A stretch of DNA of 64,000 nucleotides from Tepidibacter thalassicus DSM 15285. Its GTDB lineage: Bacteria; Bacillota; Clostridia; Peptostreptococcales; Peptostreptococcaceae. The notes below the pieces were generated by a model, which had not been told where the DNA came from, did not search any database, and saw only the letters and a list, made by a program, of their open reading frames with translations. Both the position numbers and the translations under genes were made by a program. The stretch spans positions 1 through 64,000 of the forward strand of contig NZ_FQXH01000006.1 in the NCBI RefSeq assembly GCF_900129915.1, in the 5' to 3' direction. Each line of letters begins with the position of its first letter. The first letter of the stretch is position 1. This document shows positions 36,053-45,346 of this stretch, piece after piece.

Positions 36053-36961
36053 ATGGATTTTAAACAACTAGAAACATTCATCGTAATAGCTAAACATAAA
36101 AGTTTTTCAAAAGCTGCTAAAGAACTTTTTTTAACACAGCCAACTATTAGCAACCACATTCAAAACCTTGAAAAAGAGCTTGGAACTATATTAATTAATA
36201 GAAATAATAAAAATATAACCTTAACAAAACCTGGAGAAATTTTATACACTCACGCCCTTGAAATATTAAATTCCAGAAAAAAAGCTTTGTATGATTTAAA
36301 AAAATACGAAGGAAAAATAGAAGGAGTAATAGAACTTGCATCGAGTTCTATTCCAGAAACATATATATTACCTAAAATTATAAAATCTTTTACTGCAAAA
36401 TTTTCAGATGTTAAATTCACTATAAGCCATTATGATTCTCAAGATGCAATAGAAGAAATATTAAATGAAAAAATACACTTTGGTTTTGTTGGAACTAAAA
36501 TTCCAAATCCTCAGATAGAATATATTGATTTAATCGAAGACGAACTTGTGTTAATAACTCCTTATGATTATAATATAATACCTTCTTCTAACGACTATAT
36601 TAGTATTAAATCTATCAAAAATAAAAATTTAATAATGAGAAAAGAAGGTTCTGGCACTAGAGACATTATAATTAAAAACCTTAAAAAAAACAATTTAACT
36701 TTAAATTATTTCAATATAATAGCTCTTGTTGAAAGCAATGAAGCTATTAAAGAAATGGTAAGAGCAGGTCTTGGATTTTCTATAGTTTCAAGTAAATCGA
36801 TTACAGATTACGTTAACTGTAATATATTAAAATCCTATAAAATCAAAGAACTTAATTTAAAAAGAAATTTTTATTTTACATACTCTAAAAAAAGAATCCC
36901 AACTCCTCTTGAAAAAAAATTTATAGATCATGTATTAGATTTTTTTAATAAGCATCAATAA
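36053..36961 (+). CDS. LysR family transcriptional regulator (selenium-metabolism-associated type)
   Basis: N-terminal winged HTH MDFKQLETFIVIAKHKSFSK with LTQPTISNHIQNLEKELGTIL, followed by a substrate-binding domain (about 90-300). This close pattern is seen in the LysR group linked to selenium metabolism in clostridia, but no sel gene lies nearby, so the link is weak. The frame opens five codons upstream, but that stretch holds the GGAGGA site; ATG at 36053 fits. Confidence 0.85.
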   Translation: MDFKQLETFIVIAKHKSFSKAAKELFLTQPTISNHIQNLEKELGTILINRNNKNITLTKPGEILYTHALEILNSRKKALYDLKKYEGKIEGVIELASSSIPETYILPKIIKSFTAKFSDVKFTISHYDSQDAIEEILNEKIHFGFVGTKIPNPQIEYIDLIEDELVLITPYDYNIIPSSNDYISIKSIKNKNLIMRKEGSGTRDIIIKNLKKNNLTLNYFNIIALVESNEAIKEMVRAGLGFSIVSSKSITDYVNCNILKSYKIKELNLKRNFYFTYSKKRIPTPLEKKFIDHVLDFFNKHQ

Positions 36962-36966
36962 TAAAA

Positions 36967-37800
36967 TTATAATTTAGCTTTTATTATATAGTTTCCATAA
37001 GGAATATTTAAAAATTTATATATACCATTTTTGTTACATAAAGTGTATTTAACAGGTTCTAATTTTTTATTTTCTTTAACTCTATATAATACTACTACAG
37101 CATTTTTTATTATTTTTCCATCTTCATCTCTAATCTGCCCTATTATTTTAGTACATAATTCTTTCTTTTTAAGTTTTATATCTATATCATAAATTTTATG
37201 TTCCTGCTCAACTTCAATACATCTTTTATATATATTATATTTAGAATCGTTTATAAGCACCTTATATTTCCCACTTACTATATCTGAAAAAACAAATTGT
37301 CCATAAATGTTTGTTTTAGTAACTTTACATACTTTACTTTTATTATTACAAATACTTTTCAATAAATATACAGTAATGTATTTCAAAGGAATATTGTTTT
37401 CATCCACTAAATGTCCAGATATCAAAGAAAGATTCGATAAATTTGATTTTTCTAAAAAAATGTCAAATTCAATTATTCGCGAACACAATAATAAATGAAT
37501 TGTATCGATTTTATAACATTCCTTTTTAGCAACTATTTTCACTTCAGTATTGTACTTTGCTCCAAAAAATATATAAAAACCATCTCTATCACTATATGTC
37601 AAACCTATTTTTTTATTAAATTTATCGTAAAAAATTATTTCAACATTTTCAATAGAATTTTCATTAAAATCTTTTATATACCCATATATAAGAATATTAT
37701 CTGCATACTCATTCTTTTTTAACTCTAAATTCAATACAACTTCTCTATTTTCTTCTGTAATTTTAGCAGTTTCAGATTGCCCTAACACATATTTATCCAT
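36967..37800 (-). CDS. Carboxypeptidase-regulatory-like three-domain protein, paralogue 3
   Basis: Third of three tandem paralogues of about 31 kDa. It starts MDKYVLGQSETAKI and keeps the shared LGQSE leader and NLEL strand. Three beta-sandwich repeats follow, each with a G-x-x-x-D-E/N-x-x-P/I opening and a closing Y-x-F-x-D/N-x-P-x-G-x-Y core (for example GIYKFLNIPYGNYIIKAKL at the end). No signal peptide or sorting motif. It is more diverged and cysteine-richer than paralogues 1 and 2. Inferred structural surface protein of the spore; function not known. Confidence 0.7.
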   Translation of the reverse strand: MDKYVLGQSETAKITEENREVVLNLELKKNEYADNILIYGYIKDFNENSIENVEIIFYDKFNKKIGLTYSDRDGFYIFFGAKYNTEVKIVAKKECYKIDTIHLLLCSRIIEFDIFLEKSNLSNLSLISGHLVDENNIPLKYITVYLLKSICNNKSKVCKVTKTNIYGQFVFSDIVSGKYKVLINDSKYNIYKRCIEVEQEHKIYDIDIKLKKKELCTKIIGQIRDEDGKIIKNAVVVLYRVKENKKLEPVKYTLCNKNGIYKFLNIPYGNYIIKAKL

Positions 37801-37822
37801 AAAATCAACCTCGTATATTTAA

Positions 37823-37845
37823 TGGGTATGTACAATACATACCCA
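37823..37845 (-). other. Stem-loop between paralogues 2 and 3
   Basis: Perfect 10-bp arms TGGGTATGTA with a CAA loop, without a following T run. Probably a processing or stability element that lets paralogue 3 be made at a different level. Confidence 0.45.
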
Positions 37846-37852
37846 CTGTATT

Positions 37853-38734
37853 TTATAAAGTTTCTTTCGTCTTATTTGCTTTAATTTTATAATTTCCTTG
37901 TGGTACTTGCTCAAACAAATATAATCCTTCACTATTTGTCCAAGTAGTTCTAATTGGAGTTAATATTTCTTTGCCTTGTTCATCTTCTCTTACTTCAAAT
38001 AAAATAACATACGCATTTTCAACAGGAACGCCATTTTTATCTTTTATGATTCCATTTATAGTTCCATTTCTACTTGAAGGATCTATAACCATGTTTATAA
38101 CTGTATTTCTAACTTGACCTGGTCCATCTATAACTAATGTAGTTCTATTATCTTTATACCCAAATAAAGATGCTACTATTTCATACATTCCCTGTGGAAT
38201 ATCAAAAAATGCAAATTGGCCGTATTCATTAGTATAAGTCGTTCTTTCTAATACCGGTTGAGAATCATTAATGTTGTATAATCTTACAGTAACACCTTCA
38301 AGTGATTTTCCTTCTATATCTACTACATCTCCTGCTATTAAACTACTTGATGCACTTGTATCAGGAGATATAACAAAATCTCTTTCTACTTGTTGTGATT
38401 TCTGCATTATAAATGGAGTTCCTTGTTTTAATCCATATCCATCTTTAACTGCTAATACAAGATACTGTACTCCTGCTTCTACTCCTTCTATTGTATACTG
38501 TCCTGTATCATCAGTAACAGCATGATATTTTGGATTATAATCTGTATCTGTTATTTTTATAGTTACACCTTCTAAAACCACTCCTTCATTATCCAATACT
38601 TTTCCATAAACTGTACCCGAATCACTTATAATATTATCTTCAAGTTCTAAGTCTATACGAATCTCTTCACCTATATCTTTTATAGACCCAAGTTCTGACT
38701 GACCTAATTTATAAATATCTTTATTTTCTGCCAT
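37853..38734 (-). CDS. Carboxypeptidase-regulatory-like three-domain protein, paralogue 2
   Basis: The 293 residues start with IYKLGQSELGSIKDIGEEIR, nearly the same leader as paralogue 1, then hold three beta domains (about 38-125, 130-215, 222-290). Each shows V/I-x-D-x-E/N-G-x-x-V/L-E-G-V-x-V and ends with YxFxxVPxGxYxI. A GAGGTGATAATATG ribosome site lies 15 bp after paralogue 1, so the genes are cotranscribed. No export signal, which suits proteins made in the mother cell and laid on the spore. Confidence 0.75.
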   Translation of the reverse strand: MAENKDIYKLGQSELGSIKDIGEEIRIDLELEDNIISDSGTVYGKVLDNEGVVLEGVTIKITDTDYNPKYHAVTDDTGQYTIEGVEAGVQYLVLAVKDGYGLKQGTPFIMQKSQQVERDFVISPDTSASSSLIAGDVVDIEGKSLEGVTVRLYNINDSQPVLERTTYTNEYGQFAFFDIPQGMYEIVASLFGYKDNRTTLVIDGPGQVRNTVINMVIDPSSRNGTINGIIKDKNGVPVENAYVILFEVREDEQGKEILTPIRTTWTNSEGLYLFEQVPQGNYKIKANKTKETL

Positions 38735-38749
38735 ATTATCACCTCTTTA

Positions 38750-39610
38750 TTAAAATTCTTTATTTGCTTTTACAACGTATTTTCCTTGAGGAACATCTCC
38801 AAATAAATAAGCTCCACCAGATATTGTTCTTGTATATCTTACAGGAACCAATTTTGGATTTTCAGGATCTCCTGTAACCTGATATAATATAACTACTGCA
38901 CCAACTACAGGATTTCCATCTTCATCTTCTATAACTCCATTTATAGTTCCCTGAGATTGAGTAGGAGATATTTCCATCGTTCCTTGAAGATTTATTATTG
39001 AACCTGGATTAGTTATGTTTATTTCAATTTCTATTGGATTGTATCCCTGTTTTGTTGCTCTTCCTATATAACTTCCCAATTCTAAATTTATAAAAGCACA
39101 TTGACCATATTCATTAGTAGTAGTAACTGAAACTACTTCTTCTTTGCCATCAATAATTTGTAGCAAACTAGCTGTTACTCCTTCAAGCGGATTTCCCAAT
39201 TCATCATATATATGAGCTGTAATAGTTGATAAAAGTGCATTAGGATTAGGTGTTATTATTGAATTTATTTCTATTGTTTGACCTGCTACTATTGAAAAGC
39301 TTCTCTCTTCTTTTAAAAAATACCCTGATTTTACTACATAAAGATGGTATTCAGAATTTGGAGGTATTGCACTTATTGAATATTTACCTTCTGAATCTGT
39401 AACTGCATGATAAAGTGGGTTGTAATCATGATCCATAATTTTTACTAAAGCTCCTTGAACCGGATTCCCATTGTCATCAGTAACAATACCTACTACTGAA
39501 CCAGTATTTAAAAATGGATTTTTAGATAACTCTACATCCAATCTTATCTCTTGACCAACTTTTTCTAAATTCCCCTGTTGGGACTGTCCTAACTTATATA
39601 TGTCTGCCAT
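38750..39610 (-). CDS. Carboxypeptidase-regulatory-like three-domain protein, paralogue 1
   Basis: First gene of the tandem set. Leader IYKLGQSQQGNLEKVGQEIR, then three CarboxypepD_reg-like (transthyretin-type) domains: VVGIVTDDNGNPVQGALVKI, TAHIYDELGNPLEGVTASLL and NGVIEDEDGNPVVGAVVILY mark their starts. Such folds serve as structural or carbohydrate-binding modules. AAAGGAGG precedes the ATG. A sigma-K-like promoter (39663-39690) and a 21-base palindrome lie upstream. Spore coat or appendage component is the working guess. Confidence 0.75.
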   Translation of the reverse strand: MADIYKLGQSQQGNLEKVGQEIRLDVELSKNPFLNTGSVVGIVTDDNGNPVQGALVKIMDHDYNPLYHAVTDSEGKYSISAIPPNSEYHLYVVKSGYFLKEERSFSIVAGQTIEINSIITPNPNALLSTITAHIYDELGNPLEGVTASLLQIIDGKEEVVSVTTTNEYGQCAFINLELGSYIGRATKQGYNPIEIEINITNPGSIINLQGTMEISPTQSQGTINGVIEDEDGNPVVGAVVILYQVTGDPENPKLVPVRYTRTISGGAYLFGDVPQGKYVVKANKEF

Positions 39611-39634
39611 TTAGCTACCTCCTTTAAATGTATT

Positions 39635-39655
39635 TAATTACCTATTAGGTAATTA
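39635..39655. promoter_or_regulatory. 21-base palindrome in the leader of the three-paralogue operon
   Basis: TAATTACCTA, T, TAGGTAATTA: perfect 10-base arms with one central base, between the candidate promoter and the start. It may be an operator or an RNA stem. Confidence 0.4.
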
Positions 39656-39662
39656 GCTACTA

Positions 39663-39690
39663 TATGTTATGAATGACTTAATCTTTTGTT
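39663..39690 (-). promoter_or_regulatory. Sigma-K-like promoter of the three-paralogue operon
   Basis: AAC, 16 bases, CATAACATA on the minus strand matches the Bacillus sigma-K pattern AC-N16/17-CATANNNTA. Confidence 0.4.
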
Positions 39691-39736
39691 ACCTATATAA
39701 TGTATATTTTTTTAAAAAACATTTTATTCATAATTA

Positions 39737-39767
39737 AAGCCGTAGATTTTTTTCAAATCTACGGCTT
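39737..39767 (-). terminator. Stem-loop after the M18 aminopeptidase gene
   Basis: Perfect 13-bp arms (AAGCCGTAGATTT and complement), 22 bp past the stop; only a short T run follows. Confidence 0.6.
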
Positions 39768-39788
39768 ATAACAAAACTTATTATTAAA

Positions 39789-41171
39789 TTATTTTAAGAA
39801 TGATTTATATGCCTTATAAGTTTCATAGCAATCTACTTTACTAACAACTTCTATTGGTGCATGCATACTAAGAACAGGTACTCCACAATCCACAACTTCT
39901 GCACCATAATTTGCAAGTATGTACGCTATTGTTCCGCCTCCGCCTTGGTCCACTTTTCCAAGTTCTCCTATTTGCCATGTAACTCCATTTTCACTAAACA
40001 ATTTTCTAATTTCAGATACAAATTCAGCATTAGCATCATTACATCCAGCTTTTCCTCTAGCTCCTGTATATTTAGTTATAACAACGCCATGGCCCATAAA
40101 TGCTGCATTTCTCTTATCTACAACATCAGGGAAATTAGGATCAAATCCACAAGTAACATCTGCTGATAAAACTTTTGAGTTCGCAAGAGCTCTTCTCAAT
40201 TTTAAATCACTGTAATTTTCTTGTAAATTAATAAGCTCTGCCACTACATTTTCAAAAAACCTAGATTCCATTCCTGTATTACCCATAGAACCTACTTCTT
40301 CCTTATCTACAAACAATCCTACTGCTGTATATTCTGGATTTTCTATCTCAAGCATAGATTTAAACGCTGCAAATGTACATACTCTATCATCATGTCCATA
40401 TGATGCTATCATAGCTCTATCTATTCCAACATCTCTCGCTTTACCAGCAGGAACTACTTCTATTTCAGCACTTACAAAATCTTCTTCAGTAATTGAATAC
40501 TTTTCATTTAAAAATCTTAATATATTTTGTTTTACTACATCTTTTTCCTCATCCTTCATAGGAATATGACCTATTATAACATTTAATCCTTCTCCTGTAA
40601 TACCTTCAGAAAGTTTTTTACCCATTTGATCTTTTGCTAAATGAATTAAAAGATCTGTTATGTATAAAACAGGATCATTTTCATCTTCCCCTATATTTAT
40701 ATCAACTTTAGTTCCATCATTTTTTAACACAACTCCATGTAAACTTAAAGGAATGCAAGTCCATTGATATTTTTTTATTCCTCCATAATAATGCGTTTTT
40801 AGAAGTGCTAAGTTTCCATCTTCATAAAGAGGAAATGGTTTTAAATCTAGTCTAGGAGAATCTACATGTGATCCTATTATTCTCATTCCCTTTTCTAAAT
40901 TTTCTTTACCTATTATAAATAATGCCACACCTTTTCCTCTGTTATTTGCATATACTTTGCATCCACTTTGAAGTTTTCCGCTTTTAATAACTTCATCTAA
41001 AGAAATAAATCCATTTTGTTTTGCCTTCTTTATTATTTCTTCTACACATCTTCTCTCTGTTTTTGAATTATCTAAAAAATCCATATATTCTTTAGAGTAA
41101 TTCATCAAGTTGTCCATTTCTCCATCTTTTAAATTTTTCCATGCACTTTTAAATTCATAAGTTAAACTCAT
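39789..41171 (-). CDS. M18 family aminopeptidase (aspartyl aminopeptidase type)
   Basis: A cytoplasmic zinc aminopeptidase removing N-terminal, often acidic, residues. Metal ligands and catalytic residues appear in order: IGSHVDSPRLDLKP (His), YGHDDRVC (bridging Asp), VDKEEVGSMG (Glu pair), SADVTCGFDP (Asp) and SMHAPIE (His). Length of 460 is normal. The frame is open 28 codons upstream but GGAGGGGG with 6-nt spacing fixes the ATG at 41171. Confidence 0.93.
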   Translation of the reverse strand: MSLTYEFKSAWKNLKDGEMDNLMNYSKEYMDFLDNSKTERRCVEEIIKKAKQNGFISLDEVIKSGKLQSGCKVYANNRGKGVALFIIGKENLEKGMRIIGSHVDSPRLDLKPFPLYEDGNLALLKTHYYGGIKKYQWTCIPLSLHGVVLKNDGTKVDINIGEDENDPVLYITDLLIHLAKDQMGKKLSEGITGEGLNVIIGHIPMKDEEKDVVKQNILRFLNEKYSITEEDFVSAEIEVVPAGKARDVGIDRAMIASYGHDDRVCTFAAFKSMLEIENPEYTAVGLFVDKEEVGSMGNTGMESRFFENVVAELINLQENYSDLKLRRALANSKVLSADVTCGFDPNFPDVVDKRNAAFMGHGVVITKYTGARGKAGCNDANAEFVSEIRKLFSENGVTWQIGELGKVDQGGGGTIAYILANYGAEVVDCGVPVLSMHAPIEVVSKVDCYETYKAYKSFLK

Positions 41172-41268
41172 ATTTAACCCCCTCCATATAATAATATTTA
41201 AATGTATCACTTTTATTATACCATATTTTAGAAATTTTACATAAATAAAAAACAAACTTAACCGAAAC

Positions 41269-41925
41269 TTATATCTTTTTTACATTGTTTTTATATGCAT
41301 ATATAGCAGCTTGAGTTCTATCAGATAAATCTAACTTTCTTAATATACTTGAAACATGATTTTTAACTGTTTTTTCACTTATAAACAACCTTTCTGAAAT
41401 CTCCTTATTACTAAGTCCATCTGCTATCAATGATAGTACCTCGTATTCTCTTTTTGTCAAACTATTTAATCCACGTTTACTAGACTTACTTTCTTTTTTC
41501 CTATTTATTTCTTTTAAAAGTTCTCCAGCAAGATTAGGATGAACATAACTTCCTCCCTTGTACACATTTATGATAGCTGAAATTAAACTAGACGATTCTG
41601 AATCCTTTAACATATATCCATTTGCACCTAAATTTAAAGTTTCTATCAAATACTCTCTTTCATCGTATATAGTAAGCATTATAATTTTTGACGATGAATC
41701 CATATTTTTTAATGCCCTTAAAGTTTCTATACCATTCATATTGGACATATTTATATCTAACAAAATCACATCTATATCCATTTTCTTAAAAAATTCTATA
41801 GCTTCAACCCCATCACAAGCTTCAGCTACCACAGTTATATTATCCTCAAGCTCTAATATTCTAGCAAGACCTTCCCTCATAAGAGAATGATCATCAACTA
41901 TCATAACTTTAATTTTGTCCCTCAT
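41269..41925 (-). CDS. NarL/DegU-family response regulator
   Basis: Receiver domain with the phosphorylated Asp in VILLDINMSNMNG (about 56) and acidic pocket VDDHS, then a LuxR-type HTH, LTKREYEVLSLIADGLSNKE and ISEKTVKNHVSSILRKLDL. It is the output partner of the kinase at 41909, whose last codons its start overlaps. In Bacillus, DegU steers motility, exoenzymes and biofilm; similar duties are plausible but not shown. Confidence 0.92.
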   Translation of the reverse strand: MRDKIKVMIVDDHSLMREGLARILELEDNITVVAEACDGVEAIEFFKKMDIDVILLDINMSNMNGIETLRALKNMDSSSKIIMLTIYDEREYLIETLNLGANGYMLKDSESSSLISAIINVYKGGSYVHPNLAGELLKEINRKKESKSSKRGLNSLTKREYEVLSLIADGLSNKEISERLFISEKTVKNHVSSILRKLDLSDRTQAAIYAYKNNVKKI

Positions 41926-43072
41926 AATCTACCTCCTTATTAGGAAAAGCAAATATTACTTTTGTTCCTTTTCCTATTTTTGAATCTATAGTTAATTGTC
42001 CATCTAACAAAGATGCTCTTTCTTTCATAAATCCAATTCCCAAAGAATCTTTTAATTTATCAACTGAATTTACATCAAATCCAATTCCATCATCTTCAAC
42101 AACCCCAGCAACTCTTTTTTTATTTATATCTAATCTGATTTTTATATTTTTAGCTTTAGAATGTTTACATGCATTATTTAAAGATTCCTGAATAATTCTA
42201 AATGTCGTAAGTCTAATCAAAGAATTAGGTATTTTTTCATTATTTAAAACAGCTAAATCAATATTTATATCTTTTTCATACTCTATATCTGAAATAATTC
42301 TGTTTATTGTAGGAACTAATCCTAAATCATCTATAGATGAAGGACTTAAATCATACATAATTCTTCTTACATCTTTTAAAGTAGCTCTCAAAACATTTTT
42401 CATATTCTTAATTTCATCTTTAACAAGAGATACATTTTTACTCATAAGTCTATCGATTATTTCAAATTTTATGACTAAAGAGGCAATACTTTGAGCTGGT
42501 CCATCGTGAATATCTCTTACTATTCTTCTTCTCTCTTCTTCTTGCGACTTTATTATTTTCATTCCAAATTGAGCTTTATCTTCTAAAGAACTCATTTTTT
42601 TAGATACGTTTTCTAAATCTCCTACTAGGAAATCAACAATCGATTTCATTTTAGACATGTAGCTTTCGCCTTTTTTAAGTATCTCATTCATTTTTTTAAG
42701 CCTTATTTCTAATTCATTTCTGCTTTTTATTAAATTTCTTTCTTCTTCTCGTTTTAAAGTTAATTTAATCTGTATATCTTTAGCTTCTTCATAAGCCTCT
42801 TTTATTTTTTCCTCAGAATATTTTTGGAAATTCTTACTGATTAACGATAATCTCTGCTTTGCTTTTTTTTCTTCTTTTTCTAAATAATCTACTTCATCTA
42901 TTAAAAGTTTAACTCTAATTTTTAAATTTTCCAATTCAATTTTCATTTGTTCACATTCACTATGAACACACTCGTATATAGATAACACTTCATCTTGACT
43001 ATTTTTTATTGTTTCAACTACTTTGTTAAAAATTTCGTTTAAATTAACAAAATACTTACTTTCATCCAACAT
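41909..43072 (-). CDS. DegS-like cytoplasmic sensor histidine kinase
   Basis: No membrane helices. Residues 1-175 are helical coiled coil as in DegS. The HisKA_3 phospho-acceptor is in RRIVRDIHDGPAQSIASLVI (about 185), followed by the ATP-binding domain with LNNACKHSKAKNI, VEDDGIGFDV and GIGFMKERASLL. Forms a two-component system with the overlapping response-regulator gene. A 15-base palindrome lies near the -10 box upstream. Confidence 0.92.
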   Translation of the reverse strand: MLDESKYFVNLNEIFNKVVETIKNSQDEVLSIYECVHSECEQMKIELENLKIRVKLLIDEVDYLEKEEKKAKQRLSLISKNFQKYSEEKIKEAYEEAKDIQIKLTLKREEERNLIKSRNELEIRLKKMNEILKKGESYMSKMKSIVDFLVGDLENVSKKMSSLEDKAQFGMKIIKSQEEERRRIVRDIHDGPAQSIASLVIKFEIIDRLMSKNVSLVKDEIKNMKNVLRATLKDVRRIMYDLSPSSIDDLGLVPTINRIISDIEYEKDINIDLAVLNNEKIPNSLIRLTTFRIIQESLNNACKHSKAKNIKIRLDINKKRVAGVVEDDGIGFDVNSVDKLKDSLGIGFMKERASLLDGQLTIDSKIGKGTKVIFAFPNKEVDYEGQN

Positions 43073-43090
43073 ACTATACCTCTTTCACTA

Positions 43091-43105
43091 TAATGTACTA
43101 CATTA
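43091..43105. promoter_or_regulatory. Palindrome TAATGTACTACATTA upstream of the kinase gene
   Basis: Seven-base arms around one base, directly downstream of a TATAAT box (43112-43117, minus strand) whose -35 region is poor. Candidate operator. Confidence 0.4.
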
Positions 43106-43167
43106 CAATATATTATACTATAAATTTCCTTAGTATGTATATTTTTGTTTATTTATAATATAAAAAA

Positions 43168-43195
43168 TAAAAGATTGTCAATTGACAACCTTTTA
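43168..43195 (-). terminator. cheW terminator
   Basis: AAAGGTTGTC, AATT, GACAATCTTTT-type hairpin followed by a T run on the minus strand, right after the cheW stop. Confidence 0.8.
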
Positions 43196-43196
43196 T

Positions 43197-43655
43197 TTAT
43201 ATATCCATCTCACCTATTAAATCCTTTTCGTTTTCATCTAAAACTTTTTCTAAATCTAACATTATAATCATTTTATCTTCAAGTTTGCTTATTCCTTGAA
43301 TATATGCCTTATCGACATCAACTATCAACCCCGGTGCTGGATCTATATTTTCTTCGTCAATAGATAAAACTTGAGATACATCATCAACCAAAAATCCAAC
43401 TAACTTATCTTTTATACTTACAACTATTATTTTAGCTCCTTCTATTGATTCTCTATTATCTTCAATATTAAATCTCTTTTTAAGACTTATAATAGGAGTA
43501 ATTTCTCCTCTTATATTAATAATTCCATCGACAAAATGAGGAGTATTTGGAACTTTAATAGTTTCTCTAACTTCACTTACTTCCTTAACCATCATAATAT
43601 CAACGCCATATTCCTCTTTATTGAGCTTAAAAATAACGTATTTTTTTTCAGCCAT
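43197..43655 (-). CDS. cheW: CheW chemotaxis coupling protein
   Basis: Links chemoreceptors to the CheA kinase. The 152 residues match a single CheW domain: FKLNKEEYGVDIMMVKEVSEV, IINIRGEITPIISLKKRF, GFLVDDVSQVLSI. No other chemotaxis gene is in the window. AAGGAGGG overlaps the end of the DUF896 gene upstream, so the two are cotranscribed. Confidence 0.92.
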   Translation of the reverse strand: MAEKKYVIFKLNKEEYGVDIMMVKEVSEVRETIKVPNTPHFVDGIINIRGEITPIISLKKRFNIEDNRESIEGAKIIVVSIKDKLVGFLVDDVSQVLSIDEENIDPAPGLIVDVDKAYIQGISKLEDKMIIMLDLEKVLDENEKDLIGEMDI

Positions 43656-43667
43656 AAATAGCCCTCC

Positions 43668-43838
43668 TTAATCTACAAATTCTATAGATTCCAATTTTCT
43701 TCTAAAATCTTTTCTAAAGTTTTCTAAATATTCTTTTCTCAATTTTTGTTGTTCTCTTTTTTCTATTTCACTAAGACCCTCAGTTTTTGCCTTTCTAGCT
43801 AAATAATTTATTCTATCTATTTTTTCTTTAGATAACAT
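43668..43838 (-). CDS. DUF896 (YnzC-like, UPF0291) small protein
   Basis: A 56-residue frame with AGAGGGTG ribosome site. It reads MLSKEKIDRINYLARKAKTE, then GLSEIEKREQQKLRKEYLENF and RKDFRRKLESIEFVD at the end. The IDRIN-x-LA-x-KAK-x-EGL-x-E-E-x-x-EQ-x-x-LR-x-EY pattern is DUF896, a helical-hairpin protein of Firmicutes related to the SOS-induced YneB/YnzC. It lies 15 bp past the MocR gene and 12 bp before cheW, probably one operon. Function unknown. Confidence 0.85.
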   Translation of the reverse strand: MLSKEKIDRINYLARKAKTEGLSEIEKREQQKLRKEYLENFRKDFRRKLESIEFVD

Positions 43839-43853
43839 ATCTACACCCTCTTT

Positions 43854-45281
43854 CTAAAAAAATAATCTATTATTTTTAAAATCAATATTATTTTTATGCT
43901 TCATTAAAAAATCATCTAATTTATCATTTATTATATCTATTCCCTTTTCTATTTTTTCGATATTAGTAGAAGCTATATTTAATCTAAAAAATCTATCTTC
44001 AATAGGATTATCAAAAAAATAACTTCCTGGAAGTATTGATACACCATAATCCAACAAATAATTTCTAAAATCTATAGAAGAATACCCCTTTGGAAGAGCT
44101 AAAAAAAAGTTAATCCCTCCACTTGGAATACTAAAATCTAATTTTCCTTCAAATTTATCTTCTATTAATTCTTTCATCTTATCAAATCTTATTCTATATG
44201 TTTGCTCTAAATTTTTCAAATGAATTTTTAAATTAAAATGTCTCATATAATAATATAGAGATTTTTGAACCAAACTAGAAGTCGATATATCACTAGAGTA
44301 TTTTGCCCAAATTACTTTATTCAAAATCCCCTTTGGTATATCCATAAATCCAATTCTAAGCCCTGGCATTAATATTTTAGAAAAACTTTTTATATATATA
44401 ACTCGCTCACAATTATCATATGATTTTAAAGTTTTATTATCATTTGAATAAAATTTAAAATCACTTAAAAAATCATCTTCTAATATATAAAAATCATACT
44501 CTTTTGCAAGATTAATTAATTTTTGTTTTTTTTCTTTACTATAAGAAATTCCTGTAGGATTTTGAAAATTCGGCATAACATAAATAAGTTTAGGTCTTAT
44601 TTTTTCAAGTTTTAATTTCAATATTCCTAAATCTATCCCGTCTTTTAAAAGAGGTATCTGTATAACTTTTGCACCTTTAGTCTTAAATACCTCCAACGCT
44701 CCATTATAAGTTGGCTCTTCACAAAATATTACATCTCCATAATTGATTAAAGTTTTACAAATAATATCTATCCCCTGCTGAGCACCAGATATTATTTGTA
44801 TTTTTTGAGGATTAGAATATATATCAAAACTTCTTAAATAATCACAAATAGCTTCTCTTAAATTAAAATATCCAAGCCCCTCATCATAATCAAATAATGA
44901 TGGTCCCTCTTTTTCAACTGCCATATTTATAGCCTTTTTAAAATCTTCAACCGGAAAAATTTCAAGTGATGGATTTCCTATATCAAAGCTTATAATTTCT
45001 TCATTCAAATTAATGCTTACTTCTTCTCTATATTTTTTTATCTCTGAAATATAACTTCCACTTCCTACTATTTTATATATAAAACCTTCATTTTCTAATA
45101 GTTCATATGATTTTACTATTGTATTATTATTTACACTTAAAATATTTGCAAGTTTTCTTATAGGTGGAAGTTTTTCATTTTTTTCAAGTTCTCCATTTTG
45201 TATCATTTCTTTTATTTTTATATATATTTGAAGGTATTTAGGAATATCTTTTTTATCCAAACTAAATTTATATTTCTCCAT
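43854..45281 (-). CDS. MocR/PdxR-type regulator: GntR HTH fused to a class I aminotransferase domain
   Basis: The N-terminal winged HTH (about 10-80: KIKEMIQNGELEKNEKLPPI, NNNTIVKSYELLENEGFIY) is joined to a PLP aminotransferase fold; the PLP lysine is in YIKSFSKILMPGLRIGF (about 305) and YVMPNFQNPTG binds cofactor. Such proteins sense PLP or amino compounds and control vitamin B6, GABA or transport genes. The frame opens 23 codons upstream, but AGGTGATACATATG marks the start at 45281, 13 bp after a TATAAT box. No adjacent B6 gene is visible. Confidence 0.87.
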   Translation of the reverse strand: MEKYKFSLDKKDIPKYLQIYIKIKEMIQNGELEKNEKLPPIRKLANILSVNNNTIVKSYELLENEGFIYKIVGSGSYISEIKKYREEVSINLNEEIISFDIGNPSLEIFPVEDFKKAINMAVEKEGPSLFDYDEGLGYFNLREAICDYLRSFDIYSNPQKIQIISGAQQGIDIICKTLINYGDVIFCEEPTYNGALEVFKTKGAKVIQIPLLKDGIDLGILKLKLEKIRPKLIYVMPNFQNPTGISYSKEKKQKLINLAKEYDFYILEDDFLSDFKFYSNDNKTLKSYDNCERVIYIKSFSKILMPGLRIGFMDIPKGILNKVIWAKYSSDISTSSLVQKSLYYYMRHFNLKIHLKNLEQTYRIRFDKMKELIEDKFEGKLDFSIPSGGINFFLALPKGYSSIDFRNYLLDYGVSILPGSYFFDNPIEDRFFRLNIASTNIEKIEKGIDIINDKLDDFLMKHKNNIDFKNNRLFF

Positions 45282-45346
45282 ATGTATCACCTGTTCTATT
45301 ATATCATAATAACAAATTGTAATTGCAAAAAAATATAAGTCAATTG

